Source of the DNA: an uncultured beta proteobacterium
GTDB taxonomy: Bacteria > Pseudomonadota > Gammaproteobacteria > Burkholderiales > Burkholderiaceae_C
Assembly (NCBI GenBank): GCA_903944555.1
Contig: CAJASG010000402.1
Location: 1 to 5,446, forward strand
DNA length: 5,446 nt
Direction of reading: 5' to 3'
The first letter of the stretch is position 1; each line of letters starts with the position of its first letter. Positions 1 through 4,825 of the stretch are shown here, piece by piece. A program made the translations under genes and the position numbers. The notes under the pieces are model-generated. The model ran no database searches and was not told the origin of the DNA. It worked only from the letters and a program-made list of their open reading frames with translations.

Positions 1-13
1 AGGGGGCGCTGCC

Positions 14-484
14 ATGAACATCAGCCAACTGGCAAATGCCGCCGGCGTATCGACTGACACCGTGCGCTATTACGAGAAGCAGGGGCTCATCAGTGCCCCT
101 GATCGGCAAGACAACGGCTACCGGTTCTATACCGAGACCCATGCTGGCGCCTTGCGTTTTGTGCGCGGGGCGCAGGCCTTGGGCTTCTCGCTGGCCGAGA
201 TTCGGAACATCCTGCCCCAACTGACCCAGGGCAAACTCGGGCGCGCCGATATTGAGGTGCAGTTGCAGGCCAAAATGGTGCAGATCGACACCCATATTCT
301 GCAACTGCAAACCCTGAAGAAAGAACTGGCCAACACCTTTGCGTCACTCAGCTGCACACCCACCCAAACCGTCGCCACCGCCAGCGCCACTGCGCCCGAC
401 AGCGGCAGCGGCGCCGGGGCAGCCGTGGTGCGCAAAGCCTTTGCCAAACCCCACCATGCCGCACAGCGCCATTCCAACACTTGA
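14..484 (+). CDS. MerR-family transcriptional regulator
   Basis: A 156-residue DNA-binding regulator. Residues 1-37 form the MerR winged helix-turn-helix, with the hallmark VRYYEKQGL (17-25) and wing NGYRFY (34-39). Residues about 45-70 (FVRGAQALGFSLAEIRNIL) are the typical second helical pair, and about 80-110 is the long dimerisation helix. MerR proteins bind promoters with over-long spacers and activate by DNA distortion; that is family knowledge. The start is supported by an AGGGGG Shine-Dalgarno at 1-6, 7 nt before the ATG. The only cysteine is Cys114. The Cys82/117/126 set of MerR and the paired loop cysteines of CueR are absent, so metal sensing is unlikely. Residues 115-156 are a low-complexity Ala/Thr/Ser/Pro tail. 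The 3' end overlaps the acetyltransferase gene by 29 bp, suggesting co-transcription. Its operator would lie upstream of the window. Family assignment is firm; ligand and target genes are unknown. Confidence 0.93.
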   Translation: MNISQLANAAGVSTDTVRYYEKQGLISAPDRQDNGYRFYTETHAGALRFVRGAQALGFSLAEIRNILPQLTQGKLGRADIEVQLQAKMVQIDTHILQLQTLKKELANTFASLSCTPTQTVATASATAPDSGSGAGAAVVRKAFAKPHHAAQRHSNT

Positions 485-968
485 ATCCGAACGGCTCATT
501 CTTCGGGCCTTCACCCAAAGCGACTTTGAGCCCATGGCCAGCTTCTTTGCCGACCCGGTGTCCGCCTCCTACGGTGGCCCATGCCAGCGTGACGAGGCGT
601 GGCGCAAGTTTGCGGTGTATCCGGGCCATTGGGCCTTGCGCGGCTACGGCCCGTGGGCACTGGAAGAAAAAGCCAGCGGAGCCTTTGTCGGCCTGGCGGG
701 TCTGTGGTTTCCGCAAGGCTGGGTGGAGCCCGAAATAACCTGGGCACTGCTGCCCGGCCAGCATGGCAAAGGTTACGCCACCGAGGCGGCCCAACGCTCG
801 CTGCAAGCGGCCTATGAGCACTTTGGCTGGACTACTGCAGTGAGTGTGATCTCCACAGACAACGCCGCATCGCTGGCGGTGGCTGAGCGCCTTGGCGCGC
901 AACGGGAGTCGACCATCCCGTTTCGCCAGGGTCTGGCCCATGTATACCGCCATGCGGGGCCCAAATAG
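456..968 (+). CDS. GNAT-family N-acetyltransferase (RimJ/RimL type)
   Basis: A 170-residue acetyl-CoA-dependent acyltransferase, the usual length for a single GNAT domain. It opens with LESERLILRAFTQSDF (9-24), the typical first strand of the RimJ/RimL-like Acetyltransf_3 group. The acetyl-CoA pyrophosphate loop is QHGKGYATEA (102-111), matching Q/R-x-x-G-x-G/A, and motif B is NAASLAVAERLGA (136-148). The substrate could be a protein N-terminus, an amine metabolite or a drug; the sequence does not decide. The ATG at 456 is chosen because homology begins a few residues later. The open frame continues upstream to an ATG at 339, but that extension is Pro/Ala-rich, lies wholly over the MerR frame and looks non-protein-like. 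No clear Shine-Dalgarno precedes 456, so translation probably depends on ribosomes finishing the MerR gene. The TAG stop sits inside the stem-loop at 964-985. Confidence 0.88.
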   Translation: MPHSAIPTLESERLILRAFTQSDFEPMASFFADPVSASYGGPCQRDEAWRKFAVYPGHWALRGYGPWALEEKASGAFVGLAGLWFPQGWVEPEITWALLPGQHGKGYATEAAQRSLQAAYEHFGWTTAVSVISTDNAASLAVAERLGAQRESTIPFRQGLAHVYRHAGPK

Positions 969-985
969 CAACTTCAATTGCTATT
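964..985 (+). repeat. Perfect 8-bp stem-loop at the acetyltransferase stop codon
   Basis: The arms aatagcaa (964-971) and ttgctatt (978-985) are exact reverse complements around a 6-nt loop, cttcaa. The left arm contains the acetyltransferase stop codon (966-968). The stem is AT-rich and not followed by a U-run, so it is a poor intrinsic terminator. It may protect a 3' end or simply be the left edge of the repeat at 978-1044. Confidence 0.6.
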
Positions 986-1044
986 AATTTGCTAGCTGCT
1001 CGCGCACATTCCACGGCCATTTCAGGCCAATATCACTTAAATAT
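978..1044 (+). repeat. Dispersed intergenic repeat of Comamonadaceae type (probable)
   Basis: This AT-rich stretch in a GC-rich window contains ttgctattaattt, gctagctgct, a central half-degenerate segment, then aggccaatatcacttaaat. The order and wording match, as far as I recall, a short non-coding repeat scattered between genes in Acidovorax, Polaromonas, Rhodoferax and relatives. That element typically reads as GCTATTAA, then AGCTGCTAGCGC, then CTAGAGGCCAATTTNACTTGAAT. The usual inner pair of GCGCTAG arms is decayed here: cgcgc at 1001-1005 is recognisable but its partner is not. The element fills the whole gap and abuts the ATG of the methyltransferase. Recognition rests on memory, not on a search. 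Confidence 0.6.
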
Positions 1045-1668
1045 ATGTCCTCCAACTGGTACGAACGCCATATCCTGCCCAAAGCCCTGGACTTTGCCTG
1101 CGGCATGCCGATGATCGGGCGCATGCGCCAACTGGTGGTGCCACAGGCCCAGGGTCGCGTGCTGGAGGTGGGCATCGGCACCGGGCTGAACATGCGCTAC
1201 TACGACAAGACGCGCGTGACCCACATCACCGGCCTGGACCCGGCGCTGCAATTGCACCCGCTGGCGCAAGAACGCATCGCGCAGGCGGGCCTGCCAGTGG
1301 ACTTGGTGGGGTTGTCCGCCGAGAAAATTCCACTGCCCGATGCCAGTTTTGACACCGTGCTGATCACCTACACGCTGTGCACCATTCCCGATGCCCCGGC
1401 CGCGCTGCTGGAGATGCGCCGCGTACTGGCGCCCACCGGCAAGCTCTTGTTTTGCGAGCACGGGCGGGCGCCCGATGCATCGGTGCAGCGCTGGCAAGAG
1501 CGGCTGCAACCGGTGTGGGGCCCGCTAGCAGGGGGCTGCCACCTGGGGCGCGACATTCCAGCCCTGCTTGTGGCGGCAGGTTTCACCCTGCCCGAGCTGC
1601 AAACGCGCTACCTGCCCGGGCCGCGCCCATTCACCTTCCACTACTGGGGTGAGGCAATGGCCAGCTAG
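1045..1668 (+). CDS. Class I SAM-dependent methyltransferase (METTL7/TMT1-like)
   Basis: A 207-residue Rossmann-fold methyltransferase of the Methyltransf_11 kind. Motif I, the SAM-binding glycine loop, is VLEVGIGTG (39-47). The acidic residue ending strand 2 is Asp65 in GLDP. Motif II/IV is SFDTVLITYTLCTI (101-114), and the strand-5 region is GKLLFCEHG (132-140). The C-terminal part, with WQERLQPVW (150-158), GGCHLGRD (163-170) and a PGPRP stretch (191-195), resembles the animal METTL7A/B (TMT1) group, whose members methylate small thiols. No long hydrophobic N-terminal anchor like that of METTL7 is visible. The product is predicted cytosolic and its substrate is unknown; quinone-type UbiE chemistry is a weaker alternative. 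The start fits the expected SNWYERHILP opening, but the leader (the repeat at 978-1044) has no Shine-Dalgarno, so expression may be low or depend on readthrough from the acetyltransferase. Confidence 0.85.
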   Translation: MSSNWYERHILPKALDFACGMPMIGRMRQLVVPQAQGRVLEVGIGTGLNMRYYDKTRVTHITGLDPALQLHPLAQERIAQAGLPVDLVGLSAEKIPLPDASFDTVLITYTLCTIPDAPAALLEMRRVLAPTGKLLFCEHGRAPDASVQRWQERLQPVWGPLAGGCHLGRDIPALLVAAGFTLPELQTRYLPGPRPFTFHYWGEAMAS

Positions 1669-1707
1669 CCAGCCCTGAGCAGGAGGATTGAGCCAAGTCA
1701 AGTCGCC

Positions 1708-1722
1708 GGCAGTGGCGCTGCC
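1708..1722. promoter_or_regulatory. Small inverted repeat next to the -10 box, possible operator
   Basis: The arms ggcag (1708-1712) and ctgcc (1718-1722) are exact reverse complements with a 5-nt centre, tggcg. It ends immediately before the putative -10 hexamer, where a bound repressor or a distorting activator could act. The arms are short and chance occurrence in GC-rich DNA is quite possible. Confidence 0.25.
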
Positions 1723-1728
1723 TAGAAT
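1723..1728 (+). promoter_or_regulatory. Putative sigma-70 -10 element of the export operon
   Basis: TAGAAT matches the TATAAT consensus at five of six positions and lies 30 nt before the adaptor start codon. This would give a leader of about 23-25 nt. No good -35 is seen at 16-19 bp: the best candidate, caagtc at 1699-1704 with an 18-bp spacer, is poor, and ttgagc at 1688-1693 is 29 bp away. The promoter may therefore need an activator. It lies in the longest non-coding gap upstream of the four transporter genes. Confidence 0.4.
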
Positions 1729-1758
1729 GAAAAAGTCACCTCGTTAGAAGACTTTGCC

Positions 1759-2916
1759 ATGTCCCCCACCCTGATTCGCCGCCTGTTGCTGGCCCTGCTC
1801 GTTGTCTGCCTGCTGGGCGCGGGGCTCTGGTGGCTTAAACGCCCGAAGCCGATTGCGGTGATGCTGACCACCATTGACCAGGGTCGGGTCGAGTCCAGCA
1901 TTGCCAACACCCGCGCTGGCACGGTGGAGGCCTGCATGCGCACCAAGTTGTCGGCCACCATGGGTGGGCGCATTGAAATACTGGCGGTCAAAGAAGGCGA
2001 CAAGGTCAAAAAAGGCCAGTTGCTGATGAAGCTGTGGAACGACGACCAGCAGGCGCAAAGCACGCTGGCGCTGGCACAGGTGGAGACCGCCCGCAAACGC
2101 GTGGCCGAGGCCTGCACCGTGGCCACCAATGCCGAGAGCGAGGCCGAGCGCCAAAACTCACTATTCAAGCAAGGCTTTGTCTCCAGCTCGCGCGACGAAC
2201 AAGCCCGTGCCGAGGCCCAGGCACGGCGTGCCGGTTGCGACGCGGCCAAGGCCGATGTGGCCCAAACACAGGCCCGCGTCAACGCCACGCGTGTGGAACA
2301 AAGCCGCACCGTGCTCTATGCCCCCTTCGCCGGCACCATCGCCAAGATAGTTGGAGAAGTGGGCGAATACTCCACCCCCTCGCCCCCCGGTGTGCCTACG
2401 CCACCCGCCATCGACCTGATCGACGACACCTGCCTGTATGTGCGCGCCCCAATGGATGAGGTGGATGCACCCAAGATTACTGCCGGCCAGGTGGTGCGCA
2501 TCAGCTTTGACGCGCTGCCCAAGCAGTCCTTCCCCGGCACGGTCAAGCGCGTGGCACCCTATGTGTCGGCCGTGGAAAAGCAGGCCCGCACCGTGGACAT
2601 CGAGGCCACGCTGGATGCCGATAAGGCCCCACCCCGCCTGCTGGTGGGCTACAGCGCCGACGTGGAAGTGGTGCTGGCCGTGCGTGACAAAGTGGTGCGC
2701 GTGCCCACCTCGGCCCTGCAAGAAGGTGGCAAAGTGTTACTGGCAGGGCCGGACGGCACCCTACAGGAGCGAAAAATCAAAACCGGTCTGGCGAATTGGG
2801 AATTCACCGAGGTACTGGAAGGCTTGGCGGCGGGTGACCAAGTGGTCACCTCGCTGGAGCGAGAAGGCGTCAAAGCGGGTGTCACCTTTGTAGCTGACGA
2901 CACCTCCAAAAAATGA
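1759..2916 (+). CDS. Periplasmic adaptor subunit of ABC exporter (HlyD/MacA-like)
   Basis: A 385-residue membrane-fusion protein linking an inner-membrane ABC pump to an outer-membrane channel. Residues 5-26 are an uncleaved-looking transmembrane anchor after a short positive N-terminus. The first lipoyl half spans about 56-93 (GGRIEILAVKEGDKVKKGQLLMKL); a two-armed coiled-coil hairpin spans about 95-182. The second lipoyl half is about 187-225 (YAPFAGTIAKIVGEVGEY), the beta-barrel about 226-305 and the membrane-proximal domain about 306-380. The hairpin tip holds Arg131, Leu135 and Ser142, the R-x3-L-x6-S motif that docks TolC-type channels. Cysteines 59, 119, 160 and 225 would all be periplasmic, and Cys17 is in the anchor. 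A Pro-rich loop (TPSPPGVPTPP, 206-216) interrupts the second lipoyl half. A weak Shine-Dalgarno, agaag (1746-1750), lies 8 nt before the ATG. The TGA overlaps the ATPase start in ATGA. The symbol macA is withheld because the partner permease is split. Confidence 0.93.
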   Translation: MSPTLIRRLLLALLVVCLLGAGLWWLKRPKPIAVMLTTIDQGRVESSIANTRAGTVEACMRTKLSATMGGRIEILAVKEGDKVKKGQLLMKLWNDDQQAQSTLALAQVETARKRVAEACTVATNAESEAERQNSLFKQGFVSSSRDEQARAEAQARRAGCDAAKADVAQTQARVNATRVEQSRTVLYAPFAGTIAKIVGEVGEYSTPSPPGVPTPPAIDLIDDTCLYVRAPMDEVDAPKITAGQVVRISFDALPKQSFPGTVKRVAPYVSAVEKQARTVDIEATLDADKAPPRLLVGYSADVEVVLAVRDKVVRVPTSALQEGGKVLLAGPDGTLQERKIKTGLANWEFTEVLEGLAAGDQVVTSLEREGVKAGVTFVADDTSKK

Positions 2917-3629
2917 CCGCGCAAATTGAGCTGGCGGGTATCGAGCGGGTGTTCCACTTGGGCGACTCGGAGGTACATGCGCTGCGCGACCTGAACCTGT
3001 CGATTGGGGCCGGTGAATATGTGGCGGTGATGGGCCCATCGGGCTCGGGCAAGTCCACGCTGCTGAACCTGCTGGGTCTGCTGGACAGGCCCAACACCGG
3101 GGTGTACCGGCTGGAGGGTCGCGATGTGACCACGCTCTCACCGGACGAACAGGCCCGCGTGCGCAGCGAGCGCATTGGCTTTGTGTTCCAGAGCTTTCAC
3201 CTGGTGCCGCGCCTGAGCGCCGCCGAAAACATTGCCTTGCCGATGGTGCTGGCCGGTTTGGCCCCGGCGCAGCGCGCCTTGCGGGTCAAGCAGGCATTGA
3301 AAGACTACGGCCTGGAAAACCGCGCCGACCACCGCCCCGATGAACTGTCGGGCGGGCAGCGCCAGCGCGTGGCCATTGCGCGCGCCACCATCATGCAGCC
3401 AGCCATGATTTTGGCGGATGAACCCACCGGCAACTTGGACCGCGCCACCGGCGAGGAGGTGATTCGCCTGCTGGAGGGCCTCAACGCGCAGGGTGTCACC
3501 CTGATCATGGTCACCCACGACAGCGCTTTGGGCGCACGCGCACACCGCCAGTTGCTGATGGAAGACGGGGCCATCCAACAAGACAAGCGCCAACACCTGG
3601 ATGCCATCCCATGCGCAGTGCCGACCTGA
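2913..3629 (+). CDS. ABC transporter ATP-binding protein (MacB/LolD type)
   Basis: A 238-residue cytoplasmic ATPase that powers the adjacent permeases by ATP binding and hydrolysis. All catalytic elements are intact: Walker A GPSGSGKST (41-49), Q-loop Gln93 in FVFQSFHLVPRLSAAENIALP (90-110), signature LSGGQ (145-149), Walker B MILADE with catalytic Glu170, D-loop NLD (174-176) and switch His202 in MVTHD. The RLSAAENIALPM segment after the Q-loop is typical of the MacB/LolD/FtsE group that works with FtsX-like permeases. In E. coli MacB this domain is fused to the permease; here it stands alone. It starts within the ATGA overlap with the adaptor gene and lacks its own Shine-Dalgarno, so translation is likely coupled. 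The last 19 bp overlap the first permease gene, and the tail after about residue 224 is not part of the conserved fold. Confidence 0.96.
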   Translation: MTAQIELAGIERVFHLGDSEVHALRDLNLSIGAGEYVAVMGPSGSGKSTLLNLLGLLDRPNTGVYRLEGRDVTTLSPDEQARVRSERIGFVFQSFHLVPRLSAAENIALPMVLAGLAPAQRALRVKQALKDYGLENRADHRPDELSGGQRQRVAIARATIMQPAMILADEPTGNLDRATGEEVIRLLEGLNAQGVTLIMVTHDSALGARAHRQLLMEDGAIQQDKRQHLDAIPCAVPT

Positions 3630-4819
3630 TTCGTTTTGCGCGCATGGCAGCCACCGGCAACCCGCTACGGGCCTCGCTGCTGGTGCTGGCCATGGCGATT
3701 GGCGTGGCCGCCGTGGTGGTGCTAACCGCCTTGGGTGATGGTGCCCGGCGTTATGTGATGAACGAGTTCTCCAGCCTGGGCAGCAATTTGGTCATTGTGC
3801 TGCCCGGACGCTCGCAAACCGGCGGCTTCAACCCCGGCAACGCCATTACCAACACCACGCGGGACCTGACCATTGACGACGCACAAGCCCTGCAACGCGC
3901 CAGCGCAGTCAGCCGCGTGGCCCCGCTGGCGGTTGGCACCTCCGAGATCAGTGCCGGCGGCAAATTGCGCGAGGTGATGATTGCGGGCACGGTGTCGCAA
4001 TACCTGGAAGTGCGCCACATGGCAATGGCGCAGGGCCGCTTTCTGGCCGCTGGGGATTGGCGCCGGGGTGCGGCTGAAGCGGTGATTGGGGCCAAGGTGC
4101 GTGACGAGATTTTTGGCAGTGCGCCGTCTTTGGGCCAGCTGGTGCGCATAGGCGACCGGCGTTTTCGCATCGTGGGTGTGCTGGCGGCCAGCGGGCAAGG
4201 CCTGAGCATGAACACCGACGAGTTGGTGTTTGTGCCGGTGTCGCTGGCGCAAGCCATGTTCAACAGCAACACGCTGTTTCGCATTCTGATTGAGGCCAAC
4301 GGCCGCGACTCCATCGAGGCGGCCAAGGTGCAGGTGGCCGAAATCCTGAAGGTACGCCACGACGGCGAACAGGATGTGACCGTCATCACCCAGGACGCCG
4401 TGCTGGCCACTTTCGACCGCCTGCTGGGCGCGCTCACCCTGGGTGTGGCGGGCATTGCGGCCATTAGTCTGGCAGTGGCCGGTATTTTGGTGATGAACGT
4501 GATGCTGGTCTCGGTCAGCCAGCGCACCAGCGAGATTGGCCTGCTCAAAGCGCTGGGTGCCACAGGGGGCGGCATCCGGCTAATTTTTTTGACCGAGGCC
4601 AGCATGCTGTCCCTGGCCGGAGCCTTGGTGGGCTATGTGCTGGGACAACTGGCCGCAGCGCTGATTCGCCTGCTGTACCCCACGTTCCCAGCTTACCCAC
4701 CAGACTGGGCGGTGTTCGCCGGGCTGGCCACCGCGCTGGTGACTGGCATCTTGTTTGGCGTGTTGCCCGCACGGCGCGCCGCGCAACTGGACCCGGTGCA
4801 AGCACTGTCCAAACGCTAA
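3611..4819 (+). CDS. FtsX/MacB-type ABC permease, first of two
   Basis: A 402-residue inner-membrane permease with the four-helix type VII (MacB) layout. TM1 is about 20-42 (ASLLVLAMAIGVAAVVVLTA). A large periplasmic MacB_PCD domain follows, about 45-265, containing NEFSSLGSNLVIVLPG (51-66), the LTIDDAQAL segment (86-94) and a VIGAKVRDEIFG segment (158-169). The FtsX domain has TM2 about 272-300, the coupling region SQRTSEIGLLKALGAT (303-318) that contacts the ATPase, TM3 about 325-353 and TM4 about 364-387. It ends with the family's usual PARRAAQLDPVQALS (386-400). It starts inside the ATPase gene (19-bp overlap) without a clear Shine-Dalgarno. Such proteins change shape to push periplasmic cargo through the adaptor and do not carry it across the inner membrane; this is known for MacB. 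A seven-T run (4584-4590) lies in the TM3-proximal codons. Confidence 0.94.
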   Translation: MRSADLIRFARMAATGNPLRASLLVLAMAIGVAAVVVLTALGDGARRYVMNEFSSLGSNLVIVLPGRSQTGGFNPGNAITNTTRDLTIDDAQALQRASAVSRVAPLAVGTSEISAGGKLREVMIAGTVSQYLEVRHMAMAQGRFLAAGDWRRGAAEAVIGAKVRDEIFGSAPSLGQLVRIGDRRFRIVGVLAASGQGLSMNTDELVFVPVSLAQAMFNSNTLFRILIEANGRDSIEAAKVQVAEILKVRHDGEQDVTVITQDAVLATFDRLLGALTLGVAGIAAISLAVAGILVMNVMLVSVSQRTSEIGLLKALGATGGGIRLIFLTEASMLSLAGALVGYVLGQLAAALIRLLYPTFPAYPPDWAVFAGLATALVTGILFGVLPARRAAQLDPVQALSKR

Positions 4820-4825
4820 CCAGCC

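Noticed and set aside
339..455. Upstream extension of the acetyltransferase frame to an ATG at 339.
   Set aside because: The extra 39 residues are Pro/Ala-rich, wholly inside the MerR gene and show no GNAT similarity; the domain begins just after the ATG at 456.
348..977. Long antisense open frame (209 codons) opposite the acetyltransferase.
   Set aside because: Its composition (Arg/Gly/Cys/Trp-rich) and lack of any domain are typical of a shadow of a GC-rich gene.
964..990. Intrinsic terminator after the acetyltransferase.
   Set aside because: The stem is AT-rich and followed by AATTT, not a real U-run, so it lacks terminator character.
1045..1668. Naming the methyltransferase ubiE.
   Set aside because: It lacks the UbiE-specific motifs and full length of about 250 residues; the C-terminal half fits the METTL7-like group better.
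1727..1747. Six-codon mini-ORF (MKKSPR) before the adaptor gene as a leader peptide.
   Set aside because: Its ATG overlaps the putative -10 box, so the transcript from that promoter would not contain it, and it has no well-placed ribosome binding site.
3751..4605. 284-codon antisense open frame opposite the first permease.
   Set aside because: It mirrors the codon bias of the permease gene and shows no recognisable motif; the sense frame has full FtsX/MacB features.
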